Source: Lactonifactor sp050944855
Lineage (GTDB): Bacteria; Bacillota; Clostridia; Lachnospirales; Lachnospiraceae
Reading direction: 5' to 3'
Length of the DNA: 64,000 nucleotides
NCBI GenBank assembly: GCA_050944855.1
Contig: JBMNRU010000004.1
Span: forward strand, 97,508 to 161,507
Made by a program: the position numbers and the translations under genes
Notes under the pieces: model-generated
Told to the model about the DNA's origin: nothing
The model's database searches: none
Seen by the model: the letters and a program-made list of their open reading frames with translations, nothing else
In this document: piece by piece, positions 50,762 to 58,492 of the stretch
Layout of the letters: every line of letters begins with the position of its first letter
Numbering within the stretch: position 1 is the stretch's first letter

Positions 50762-51093
50762 GCCTTATGCTCCCTTTCAAATCTTTCTATAAATTCCTGC
50801 TCCGTCTGCCATTCAAGCGGTTTTTGTATTTCCCGCTCTTCCCAGCACTCGCCCGTTCCCTCGTCCTCGTCAAAGACAAACCGTAAGTATGCGTGCGGGT
50901 TTTCCTCGCCCTTGTCTGGTATCAAAGCGCTTAAGCTGTAAAATGCAGGCACGCCTTTAAAGCTGTACGTCTGCGGCGTGTCAGCTGTCGGCAGCCGCAT
51001 AATGCCGTATGCGTTGCTTTCCAGAATAGCGCCCCGCTCTATAGCCTGCTGCTTTGTCAGCGTACAGGCAGCATTACCGCAAAAATCACACAT
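50758..51093 (-). CDS. Hypothetical protein with CxxC, 111 aa
   Basis: A 111-residue protein starting MCDFCGNAACTLTKQQAIER; the CxxC near the start and the mixed alpha/beta remainder suggest a small zinc-binding protein. The frame extends 11 codons upstream, but the inner ATG is preferred because it overlaps the end of the preceding gene by a few bases with GAGGCAGG before it. No family recognised. Confidence 0.6.
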   Translation of the reverse strand: MCDFCGNAACTLTKQQAIERGAILESNAYGIMRLPTADTPQTYSFKGVPAFYSLSALIPDKGEENPHAYLRFVFDEDEGTGECWEEREIQKPLEWQTEQEFIERFEREHKA

Positions 51094-51859
51094 TGCCTGC
51101 CTCGCTTTCTGTCTCATGCCAGCCACTTATATACGCCTCGCCCTCTTCAACGGTAATTCTGTTAATCAGCTGTACTGATACCTCATAAGCTGTGCGCTGC
51201 TCCCTGCTGCCACTGTCAGTATCAATAACTTTTTCATACTGTCTGCTCTGGCATCTTCCCAGCAGTATAACCTTGTCGCCCGGCTGCCAGTTTGCTACCT
51301 CGTCTGCTGTTTCCTGCCAGCAGATGCACGGTATAAAGCAAGTGCCAGCTGTAAGCACATTCTGTACCTTTACGAAAATATCAGTAATGCGCTTGCCTCT
51401 GGGCGTTTCCCTGTGCCTCGGTGTATACGCCAGTTCTCCCATAAGCGCTATGTCATTTTGCAGCATAGCTTTAGGGCTTACGGCTACATAATCAGCCAGA
51501 ACGAATACCAGTACCCGCCCGCTCTCAAAGTCCTTAAGCGTCTGCATCTTCCCAGACAGTAAAAGCCTGCTTCCCGGCTGTGCCGTAGCCTCAAAGGCAA
51601 TGCCGCCCTGCATAACTGCTACGCTCTTTTCAATGGCTATTACTACCTCGTCAATAATGCCGCTCGGTCTGGGCGTTTCAATCTTCCCCAGATAGCCCGT
51701 AAACGGCAGCCCGCATATATTGCTTACCTCTTCAAGCTCCTTAAGCTCTCCTGCCAGCCCTACAGCGTTCTTTACCCTGCCGCTCTTTGTCAGCTCGTCC
51801 AAAATCCCGGCGTTAATGTCTTTCAGAAAATCCGGCTTTTTATCCTGCTCTCTTTTCAT
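51086..51859 (-). CDS. Single-stranded DNA-binding-like protein, 257 aa
   Basis: A 257-residue protein with two OB-fold-like halves. The second half (about 135-245) resembles bacterial SSB: MGELAYTPRHRETPRGKRIT, CFIPCICWQETADEVANW, GDKVILLGRCQSRQY and EVSVQLINRI are in the SSB order. The first half (about 55-130) has a similar strand pattern. It would coat single strands produced by rolling-circle replication. The usual acidic C-terminal tip of SSB is absent. Confidence 0.75.
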   Translation of the reverse strand: MKREQDKKPDFLKDINAGILDELTKSGRVKNAVGLAGELKELEEVSNICGLPFTGYLGKIETPRPSGIIDEVVIAIEKSVAVMQGGIAFEATAQPGSRLLLSGKMQTLKDFESGRVLVFVLADYVAVSPKAMLQNDIALMGELAYTPRHRETPRGKRITDIFVKVQNVLTAGTCFIPCICWQETADEVANWQPGDKVILLGRCQSRQYEKVIDTDSGSREQRTAYEVSVQLINRITVEEGEAYISGWHETESEAGNV

Positions 51860-52271
51860 ACGTTATGCGCTCCCTTTCTTTCCCGTATCTTTCCAGCGCC
51901 TCAATAGCACGCTTGTAACAATCAATATCGTTTTCCTCTTTTACCTTACATACGCACTTACTGCGCTGCTCTCCCTTGTACTCCCATATCTCTATAAATC
52001 CGTCGTCATATTCGCCAGAAAATCCCAGACAAGCGCCGCTTTGCTCTTGCTGCGGCTGCCCGTATCGCTTTATCAAACTGCAATGCTGCTTTTTCCGCTC
52101 TATTCTGCACTTTTTGCATACAATCTTTTTGCCAGTAGTACAGCCCTTTTGCCTTGCGTGATATGCTGCCCATGCTCTGCTTACCCCCTGCCCTTTGCTA
52201 TGCCAGCCTATGACATATTCCCCGCAAACGTCACAATATACCGTTGTTTCGACTTCCCTAAATATCGCCAT
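51840..52271 (-). CDS. Hypothetical zinc-finger protein, 143 aa
   Basis: A 143-residue protein. The N-terminus has a C2-C2 pattern (YCDVCGEYVIGW, then CTTGKKIVCKKCRIE), probably one zinc site. The C-terminal half has GFSGEYDDGFIEIWEYKG and a final helix. ATG at 52271 is chosen because AGAGAGGCGGCACA precedes it. No known family. Confidence 0.6.
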   Translation of the reverse strand: MAIFREVETTVYCDVCGEYVIGWHSKGQGVSRAWAAYHARQKGCTTGKKIVCKKCRIERKKQHCSLIKRYGQPQQEQSGACLGFSGEYDDGFIEIWEYKGEQRSKCVCKVKEENDIDCYKRAIEALERYGKERERITYEKRAG

Positions 52272-52572
52272 TGTGCCGCCTCTCTTTCGTCTGCCAGTAA
52301 AATTCATTCACTATGCACATTTTCTTTGTAAAAGCCAGATACAGCCCCAGCGGTACTGTGATAAGCGCTATTGTTGCGTCGCCGTCCAGCAGCTTAATTA
52401 AAATCATGGTAAGCACAATAAGGAAAATACCGTTTAAGCGCTGCTTTATGAAATACCAGCGGCGCTGCTGCCGCCTGCGTTCCCGGTGCTCCCAGAGTCT
52501 ACGGCTTTCCAGATAGTACGCTAATGCGTCCCCGGTTGTCGTATCTGTGCATATAATTACTGTGTGCCTCAT
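52258..52572 (-). CDS. Small membrane protein, 104 aa
   Basis: A 104-residue protein: a soluble N-terminal part (MRHTVIICTDTTTGDALAYY), a very basic stretch (RERRRQQRRWYFIKQR) and two hydrophobic helices (about 50-62 and 68-84). GAGGAAGGAA precedes the ATG. It may be membrane-associated; role unknown. Confidence 0.6.
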   Translation of the reverse strand: MRHTVIICTDTTTGDALAYYLESRRLWEHRERRRQQRRWYFIKQRLNGIFLIVLTMILIKLLDGDATIALITVPLGLYLAFTKKMCIVNEFYWQTKERRHNGDI

Positions 52573-52616
52573 TTCCTTCCTCTCTTCCTTTTTGGCGGAG
52601 CTCTCTGTCTTTTCAT
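52569..52616 (-). CDS. Possible basic micropeptide, 15 aa
   Basis: MKRQRAPPKRKRGRK with GCAGGAG 10 bases upstream and an ATGA overlap with the next gene. It may only serve translational coupling. The rest of 52617-52804 holds no gene that I can support. Confidence 0.3.
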   Translation of the reverse strand: MKRQRAPPKRKRGRK

Positions 52617-52804
52617 GCTGCCGCTCTCCTGCTCTGGCGTAAATTTACTGTGTGGGCTGCTTTTCACATTAAAAAGCCGCTGAAAACTTGTTGACCGTCT
52701 ACACGCTCTCTGGCTGGCGTGACCGCCGCTATTTTGTCACAGCATACAGAAAACAGTTATAGCCCGCTGCCCTCTGGTGCAGGCTCGCCATGCCTGCTAC
52801 CAAA

Positions 52805-52897
52805 CCGCCCTGCTGGAATTGAACCAGCGCCCCGCTATAGGCTTGTACTGCTATAGTCAGTCACAAACTCGGTATTCTGCCATTAAATTAAGGACGG
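52805..52897 (-). tRNA. tRNA-like element, anticodon not resolvable
   Basis: 93 bases on the minus strand with a 7-bp acceptor stem (CCGTCCT/AGGGCGG, one G-U pair) and a perfect T arm (GCTGG-TTCAATT-CCAGC). A short D arm may be present near TTTAATGGCAG. The middle does not fold as a standard anticodon arm. CCGAG-TTTGTGA-CT would pair with CGG only if 24 bases (GACTATAG to CTATAG) were skipped. No CCA is encoded. It may be a decayed or interrupted phage tRNA. Confidence 0.45.
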
Positions 52898-52916
52898 GTA
52901 CTTGCGGCTTGACAAT

Positions 52917-54053
52917 TCAGCCGCACGCTTTCTCTAAAAGAATATTGAATACCTTGTTTTTAAGCTGCTGCATTTCTTCCCTCATGTCTGCAATTTCCTT
53001 ATCCCTTTCCTCTACCAGCTGCTTAAGTTCCGCTATCTGCTTTTCGTATTTTTCCTTGTCCTGCCCCTGCATCTTTATAACCTCTCTTTCCTCTGCCGCC
53101 TGCTGTATCCTCTCCGGCATAATTTCAATGTTTCTGTATGACTGCTCCGGACGCACGCGTTCTTTTAACATTACCGGCGCGGCTCCTTTTTCCAGTGCCA
53201 CGCGCAGGGCTTTAAAGATATGCGCTATTACCTCTACCGTCCAGCCGTTCCCTACAGCCTTATAGCGCTTGGTATTGCTTACCCCCTCTGTGTAATCGTC
53301 TGGCAATGTCTGTAGCCGTTCACACTCTATAGGCGTCAGTATGTAATACTCGGTATCTGAATACTTTACATTTGTTGCCCCAGAATTGCTTATTGACTGT
53401 GATGTAGTTAAGGCTCTGCTTTTCTGGTCTAATGTCCTCACATTCGCCCATGCCTTTTTAAAAGCTAAAGTACCCTCTCTTTTTGCAGCCATTCTTTTAT
53501 AACATTCATACTCTTTTTTCTCTTCCGCTGGCTGCACAATATCCTTTAGCGTAAGCCCTTTGTCCTCTGGCTGCTCTATCCCCGGTATGTTCGTCCAGTA
53601 CAGCCTTTTCCTGTCCTGCGCCGTCAGCAGATTAGAGTTAATGTATATAGGCTCTACCCCCATAATTTCTGTTATTATGTCTTGGTTCTCCTTTGTCATG
53701 GTTGCATTGTTTTCCAGCAAAAACCATTTAACCTCTGTTTCGTATAAAGCCCTCACATAATCAAAGAACAACTTGCTTTCTGCACCGTCCAGCCCTTTCT
53801 TATCCCCGCAGTTGCAAAGGTTTTGGCAGGGGCTACCGCCTATCAGTAAATCTACCTTGCCCTTATACTTTGTAAAATCTTCCTTTGTAACGTCCCCACC
53901 CCTTACTATGTCTGGGTAATTCTTTCTGCTGATTTCAATAGCGTTATGCTCTATCTCATATGCTATGTACTTGTCTATCTCTATGCCTGCCCGCTGCAAA
54001 GCCACCATGCCGCAGCTTATACCGTCAAATAGGCTTAATACTGTCAATCCCAC
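52917..54053 (-). CDS. DNA (cytosine-5) methyltransferase
   Basis: A 378-residue C5-methyltransferase. Motif I is SLFDGISCG (7-15), motif IV with the catalytic Cys76 is GGSPCQ, motif VIII is QDRKRLYW, and motifs IX-X are in RALTTSQ and AVGNGWTVEVIAHI. Motif VI reads ENN (114-116) in place of the usual ENV. The target-recognition region is short. A C-terminal coiled coil (about 315-372) is an addition to the family core. Phage orphan methyltransferases usually protect against host restriction. It overlaps the PAPS-reductase-like gene by 29 bases. Confidence 0.92.
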   Translation of the reverse strand: MGLTVLSLFDGISCGMVALQRAGIEIDKYIAYEIEHNAIEISRKNYPDIVRGGDVTKEDFTKYKGKVDLLIGGSPCQNLCNCGDKKGLDGAESKLFFDYVRALYETEVKWFLLENNATMTKENQDIITEIMGVEPIYINSNLLTAQDRKRLYWTNIPGIEQPEDKGLTLKDIVQPAEEKKEYECYKRMAAKREGTLAFKKAWANVRTLDQKSRALTTSQSISNSGATNVKYSDTEYYILTPIECERLQTLPDDYTEGVSNTKRYKAVGNGWTVEVIAHIFKALRVALEKGAAPVMLKERVRPEQSYRNIEIMPERIQQAAEEREVIKMQGQDKEKYEKQIAELKQLVEERDKEIADMREEMQQLKNKVFNILLEKACG

Positions 54054-54909
54054 TGTATACCTCTCCTTTCAAATCTCCTTTTCCTTTCTGTTCGTCAAAT
54101 ATGCTTAACTGCCTATTTTCCTGCTTTATGTCCTCGTCTATGTCGTCTATATCCATACATTCATTGAAAACACTTTGCAGGCTCTTTGCCTTTTTCCATG
54201 TGTGCTGTATCTTCATTTCTGCCCGTACATACTCTGCCGCCATTTCTGGGTATCTCTTCATGTTCTCTGCGGCGTGTCGCTCTGGCATGAACATACAAAA
54301 CATACAACTACATCTACCGACGTATTCATAGCACGGGTGCGGCTCTAGCTTAAGCTCTCTGCCCTGCTCAAACATTTTGCCTTTTTCGTAATCTAAGCAA
54401 GGTCTGTACCAATGGCACGTAAAATCTGCTACCCTCTTTGTCTTAAGCGTCGTGCTGTGGTATTCCAGCTCTGGCAGCTTTGTCCGCCCCGTGCTTTCGT
54501 CCCTGCGCTCCCCAGAAACAAATAAGCACTTTGCCCCTAACTGCTGCCTATGCTGCCGTATCCATTTGTCAGTTACCGCCGTTTTCAGATAAGCCGTACA
54601 CCATCTATTTTTCATATCTGGAAACTTAAGCCGCTCATTCAGCAATAGCCCTAAAAAGCCTCTGGTATCCGATAACAGAACGGGCTTAACTCCCATGAAC
54701 TCCGCTACCTTGTAAAACCGTGATACGTTTTCTGGGTACTCACACCCAGTATCACAATAGAGCAGGTATATCTTTTCTTTTGGAAAAATCTTTACCGCCC
54801 AGTAAAGCGCCCCTGTGCTGTCTATTCCGTTTGAGTAGCTTACAATTACGCTTGTATACTCTAAATCGCTTAACAGCCCCTCTGGTGGTATTATTTTTGT
54901 GCGTGCCAT
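54025..54909 (-). CDS. PAPS reductase/DndC-like PP-loop protein
   Basis: A 294-residue PP-loop ATP-pyrophosphatase family protein. The PP-motif is SYSNGIDST (24-32), followed by LLYCDTGCEYPE, FVSGERRDEST and a C-terminal cysteine set CSCMFCMFMPERH that could hold an Fe-S cluster. Relatives include PAPS reductase, DndC and phage proteins of unknown role. Its overlap with a DNA methyltransferase gene suggests work on nucleic acid or its precursors. No dnd partner genes are present, so phosphorothioation is not supported. Confidence 0.85.
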   Translation of the reverse strand: MARTKIIPPEGLLSDLEYTSVIVSYSNGIDSTGALYWAVKIFPKEKIYLLYCDTGCEYPENVSRFYKVAEFMGVKPVLLSDTRGFLGLLLNERLKFPDMKNRWCTAYLKTAVTDKWIRQHRQQLGAKCLFVSGERRDESTGRTKLPELEYHSTTLKTKRVADFTCHWYRPCLDYEKGKMFEQGRELKLEPHPCYEYVGRCSCMFCMFMPERHAAENMKRYPEMAAEYVRAEMKIQHTWKKAKSLQSVFNECMDIDDIDEDIKQENRQLSIFDEQKGKGDLKGEVYSGIDSIKPI

Positions 54910-54936
54910 TATACTTACCTCTCTCGTAACTCTTAC

Positions 54937-55128
54937 TTAAATCGCCCTCTGCCCGGCATCTGCGCTGTATGTATGCTGGTCTGTCCCACTACGGGCAAAT
55001 TCTTTATAAATCGTGTCCCGGTGTACTCCCAGCGCTCCTGCTGCCTCTGCTACGCTGTCGCCTGCCCTCAACATTTTTTCTAAAGTCTTTCTGTCCTCGT
55101 AGTGCAGCCGCTTATACTTTCTTGCCAC
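54937..55128 (-). CDS. IS30-type HTH protein, 63 aa
   Basis: A 63-residue DNA-binding protein resembling only the N-terminal HTH of IS30 transposases: YKRLHYEDRKTLEKMLRAGD, then VAEAAGALGVHRDTIYKEFA, and a TYSADAGQ ending that parallels RYSPDIAQ of the transposase at the other end of the prophage. Start is GTG at 55128 with AAAGGGGCGGGG before it. It could compete with or regulate the full transposase, or act as an early regulator. Confidence 0.75.
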   Translation of the reverse strand: MARKYKRLHYEDRKTLEKMLRAGDSVAEAAGALGVHRDTIYKEFARSGTDQHTYSADAGQRAI

Positions 55129-55143
55129 TGTCCCCGCCCCTTT

Positions 55144-55431
55144 CTATCTCTCAACCTTAAACAGCCAGTCCTTTTCATCTTCCGTAACCACTCCGAAATA
55201 TTCGTCTGTTCTAGTAAAGCAATACTCAATTCCGTAAAATTGACGGATTGCCATTTTATACACTTCCCACTGTGCTTGACACCAATCGGCTACTTTCCGC
55301 TCTCGCTTGTACTCTCCTGTTTCCCATGAATATTTTCTGCACCCGTCTAAAGCAATGTCCCAGCTTGTAATACATTCTTTTAAGCTGCTACCTAACTCTG
55401 TCTTTAAAAATTTCTCTTTGTTCATCTTCAT
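55144..55431 (-). CDS. Hypothetical early protein, 95 aa
   Basis: First protein gene at the right end of the prophage: 95 residues, MKMNKEKFLKTELGSSLKEC, Trp- and Tyr-rich, mixed charge. GAGAGG precedes the ATG. I see no consensus promoter between it and the two terminators upstream, so its transcription start is unclear. Confidence 0.6.
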   Translation of the reverse strand: MKMNKEKFLKTELGSSLKECITSWDIALDGCRKYSWETGEYKRERKVADWCQAQWEVYKMAIRQFYGIEYCFTRTDEYFGVVTEDEKDWLFKVER

Positions 55432-55455
55432 TGTGTTTACCTCTCTTTCGTTGAT

Positions 55456-55495
55456 AAAAAAATAAGCGTGCTAGAGTTTTTACACTCTGCACGCT
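55456..55495 (-). terminator. Intrinsic terminator at right phage end (inner)
   Basis: Stem AGCGTGC-AGAGT with its complement and a GTAAAA loop (55465-55495), followed on the minus strand by TATTTTTTT. It is strong and points leftward into the prophage. Confidence 0.9.
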
Positions 55496-55517
55496 CTTCT
55501 TTCTGCTGTTTCCTAAT

Positions 55518-55562
55518 AAAAAAGAAAATCGGCAGAGGCTTTATAACCTCTCGTCGATTTTC
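55518..55562 (-). terminator. Intrinsic terminator at right phage end (outer)
   Basis: Inverted repeat GAAAATCG/CGATTTTC with an inner AGAGG/CCTCT stem (55524-55562), followed on the minus strand by TTTTTT. Together with the inner terminator it blocks leftward read-through. Confidence 0.85.
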
Positions 55563-55577
55563 ATTCTAAAACTTATC

Positions 55578-55592
55578 TTGATTCCTACTTTT
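55578..55592. repeat. Candidate attR core (15-bp direct repeat)
   Basis: TTGATTCCTACTTTT, same orientation and sequence as 19650-19664. It lies 23 bases before the agcS start codon. The bases after it (CCCTGAAG) belong to the host leader of agcS. Confidence 0.7.
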
Positions 55593-55615
55593 CCCTGAAG
55601 AACAGGAGGTAATAC

Positions 55616-57010
55616 ATGTCCGAACTGAATCAATTTCTTACACACTTTAATACCATTTTATACACTTATATTCTCATTGCTCTGCTGCTGGGGTGCGGTC
55701 TCTATTTTACCATCCGTACCCGTTTTGTACAAATCCGTCTGCTCCCGGAATCCATCCGGGTTCTTACTGAAAAAAGGAAAAATTCTGCCGGGGTTTCTTC
55801 TTTTCAGGCTCTTATGATTTCCACTGCTTCCCGGGTAGGTACCGGCAACATCGCAGGGGTGGCCACTGCCCTTTCCCTTGGCGGAGCCGGATCTATTTTC
55901 TGGATGTGGCTCTCGGCTTTTATCGGCAGCGCTTCCGCCTTCATTGAAAGTACACTGGCACAGATTTACAAAGAATCGGACGGCAAAGAATTTCGGGGCG
56001 GTCCTGCCTACTATATGCAAACAGCCCTGGGACGACGCTGGATGGGCATCATCTTTTCCCTCCTCCTAATCCTCTGCTTTACCATTGGTTTTAATGCTCT
56101 GCAAGCCTATAATGTCAGTTCTTCCCTTGCCTATTACATCGATGATTATGAACATTCTCCCTTTCCGGCACTGGTAGGATTGATTCTCGCAGCACTCACT
56201 GCCTTTGTCATTTTCGGCGGGGTACACCGGATTGGCTTTATTACCTCTGTAGTAGTTCCGGTAATGGCCATTTTGTACATTCTCCTCGGTGTTTCCATCA
56301 CCCTTCTCAATCTGGAACAGCTTCCTGATATCCTCCATCGGATTATGAAAGAAGCCTTTGATTTTTCTTCCATCACCGCCGGTTTCACCGGTTCCTGCGT
56401 GATGTATGGGATCAAACGGGGACTGTTCTCCAATGAAGCGGGCATGGGTTCTGCTCCCAACGCCTCTGCCGCCGCTGCAGTTTCTCATCCGGCCAAGCAA
56501 GGCCTCGTACAAATGCTGTCCGTTTTTATCGACACCATCGTCATCTGTACCACAACTGCTATGATACTGTTAAACTTTGACGCCGACGATCCGCAGCTTA
56601 CGGGCATGCCCTATGTACAACAGGCATTAAATGCCCAAATCGGTGAAATAGGAATTCATTTTATCACTATTTCTATCTTCCTTTTCGCTTTCAGTTCTCT
56701 CATCGGCAACTATTGCTATGCAGAATCAAATTTAAAATTTATCAAAGATGATAAAACACTTTTGCTGATTTTCCGTTTGTTTGTACTGGGAATCATTTAC
56801 TTTGGTGCACAATCCGGTTTTGATACGGTATGGAATCTGGCAGACATCCTCATGGGGCTGATGTCCATTGTAAATATCATAGCCATCTTCCTTCTGAGAA
56901 ATACGGCGCAAAAGGTTTTAAACGATTATATACAGCAAAAAAAGAACGGGGAAAATCCAGTTTTTCACTCTGAAAAACTGGACATTCCCCGCACAAAATA
57001 CTGGAAATAG
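55616..57010 (+). CDS. agcS: Sodium:alanine symporter (AgcS)
   Basis: A 464-residue membrane symporter of the alanine/glycine:cation family, with about 11 hydrophobic segments. The N-terminal family signature is visible as FQALMISTASRVGTGNIAGV and GGAGSIFWMWLSAFIGSAS, and the later motif as GLFSNEAGMGSAPNASAAA. AACAGGAGG precedes the ATG. The prophage is inserted 23 bases upstream, so its native promoter region is now on the other side of the prophage and the gene may depend on phage-end transcription. Confidence 0.94.
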   Translation: MSELNQFLTHFNTILYTYILIALLLGCGLYFTIRTRFVQIRLLPESIRVLTEKRKNSAGVSSFQALMISTASRVGTGNIAGVATALSLGGAGSIFWMWLSAFIGSASAFIESTLAQIYKESDGKEFRGGPAYYMQTALGRRWMGIIFSLLLILCFTIGFNALQAYNVSSSLAYYIDDYEHSPFPALVGLILAALTAFVIFGGVHRIGFITSVVVPVMAILYILLGVSITLLNLEQLPDILHRIMKEAFDFSSITAGFTGSCVMYGIKRGLFSNEAGMGSAPNASAAAAVSHPAKQGLVQMLSVFIDTIVICTTTAMILLNFDADDPQLTGMPYVQQALNAQIGEIGIHFITISIFLFAFSSLIGNYCYAESNLKFIKDDKTLLLIFRLFVLGIIYFGAQSGFDTVWNLADILMGLMSIVNIIAIFLLRNTAQKVLNDYIQQKKNGENPVFHSEKLDIPRTKYWK

Positions 57011-57014
57011 AAAT

Positions 57015-58253
57015 TTAAGCATTTAACGGATATTTATCTGTCAATGATTTTACGATTGCTTTCGCTTTGTCTTTATTTTCCACGCTCTGAATCATCAGTG
57101 CGATAGCTTCTGCAATCTGATCCATATCTTCTTCGTTCATACCTCTGGAGGTTACTGCAGCTGTTCCCAGACGGATACCGCTGGTTACGAATGGAGATTC
57201 CGGATCATTTGGAATGGCATTCTTATTGCAGGTGATATTTGCCTCATCCAGCAATTTTTCCATTGCTTTTCCGGTAATACCGGTTCCGCGCAGGTCAACC
57301 AGCATCAGATGGTTATCTGTACCGCCGGATACAATTTTAATGCCGCGTTTCATCAAACCTTCGCAGAGAGCTTTACAGTTCTTTACGATACCCTTCTGAT
57401 ACTCTTTAAATTCCGGCTGTAATGCTTCCTGGAAAGATACTGCTTTTGCTGCGATCACATGCATCAAAGGACCACCCTGGACACCTGGGAAGATTGCTTT
57501 GTTAAAGTTAAACTGTTTTGCCACTTCCGCACTGCTCAGGATCAGACCACCTCTCGGTCCGCGCAGAGTCTTATGCGTTGTGGTAGTGGTTACATGTGCA
57601 TAAGGGATTGGGCTTGGATGCAGACCAGTTGCTACCAGACCTGCAATATGTGCAATATCTACCATCAGATAAGCTCCAACCTCATCTGCGATCTCACGGA
57701 AACGTTTAAAATCAATCACTCTGGCATATGCACTTGCTCCCGCTACGATCAGCTTCGGCTTTGCTTCCAGGGCAATTCTTCTTACTTCGTCATAATCGAT
57801 CACACCGTCATCATTTACACCATATGGTACTACGTGGAAATATGCACCGGACATATTAGCCGGGCTTCCGTGTGACAGATGTCCGCCATGTGCCAGGTTC
57901 ATGCCCATTACGGTATCTCCCGGTTTTAACATAGCAAAAAATACAGCCATATTTGCCTGTGCGCCAGAATGTGGCTGAACATTGGCATACTCACAGCCAA
58001 ATAATTCTTTTGCCCGTGCAATTGCCAGTTCTTCTACAACATCCACATACTCGCAGCCGCCATAATATCTTTTTCCCGGATAGCCTTCTGCATATTTATT
58101 AGTTAAAGGACTTCCCATAGCTGCCATAACGGCTTTGCTTACCCAGTTTTCGGATGCAATTAATTCAATATGGGAATTCTGTCTTTCTACTTCATCGGCA
58201 ATCGCCTGTGCAATCTGTGGATCCACAGCCTTGATTTCGTCAAATGAATACAT
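57015..58253 (-). CDS. glyA: Serine hydroxymethyltransferase
   Basis: A 412-residue PLP enzyme interconverting serine and glycine with tetrahydrofolate. The PLP-lysine motif is visible as TTTTTHKTLRGPRGG, and the folate/substrate regions as IELIASENWVSKAVMAAMGS and EGYPGKRYYGGCEYVD. Length matches bacterial SHMT. It is convergent with agcS, 4 bases apart; glycine/alanine transport and glycine synthesis are thus neighbours. Confidence 0.97.
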   Translation of the reverse strand: MYSFDEIKAVDPQIAQAIADEVERQNSHIELIASENWVSKAVMAAMGSPLTNKYAEGYPGKRYYGGCEYVDVVEELAIARAKELFGCEYANVQPHSGAQANMAVFFAMLKPGDTVMGMNLAHGGHLSHGSPANMSGAYFHVVPYGVNDDGVIDYDEVRRIALEAKPKLIVAGASAYARVIDFKRFREIADEVGAYLMVDIAHIAGLVATGLHPSPIPYAHVTTTTTHKTLRGPRGGLILSSAEVAKQFNFNKAIFPGVQGGPLMHVIAAKAVSFQEALQPEFKEYQKGIVKNCKALCEGLMKRGIKIVSGGTDNHLMLVDLRGTGITGKAMEKLLDEANITCNKNAIPNDPESPFVTSGIRLGTAAVTSRGMNEEDMDQIAEAIALMIQSVENKDKAKAIVKSLTDKYPLNA

Positions 58254-58492
58254 TCCGTATTTCCTCCTTTAAATTCTGTCTGTTCACTGCTCTTTTGCGA
58301 CATATATCGCTGGATTTCATTATATACAGAAAAAATCCGCCTGTCAACCTAATAAAGACAAACATCCGTCTATGAAACACATATTATGGACACTTTTTAG
58401 ACGCTTTGACTGCTGACATTGACGAATCTTTCCCAATTTGTTTTAATAAAATTAGTATTCCGCAAACGGATGTTAAAGAAAGAAGGTATGAT

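Larger units (their letters stand above)
19650..55592. mobile_element. Complete-looking tailed prophage, about 35.9 kb
   Basis: All protein genes are on the minus strand and form an HK97-type head, non-contractile-looking (siphovirus) tail, lysis, lysogeny and early modules. The edges are set by a 15-bp direct repeat (TTGATTCCTACTTTT) at 19650-19664 and 55578-55592. Removing one copy rejoins a sensible divergent host intergenic region with the AACAGGAGG ribosome site of agcS. The phage uses a plasmid-like Rep/ParAB set, carries a DGR and has an IS30-type transposase instead of a tyrosine or serine integrase. All structural genes appear intact, so it may be functional. Confidence 0.93.

Noticed and set aside
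52805..52897. Amber-suppressor (CUA) tRNA
   Set aside because: CTA occurs in the middle of the element, but no fold puts it in a 7-base loop after U33. Phage genes here also use TAG as normal stops (for example the DGR target).
54025..54909. DndC of a phosphorothioation system
   Set aside because: The PP-loop and cysteines are compatible, but dndA, B, D and E partners are absent, so only the broad family is reported.
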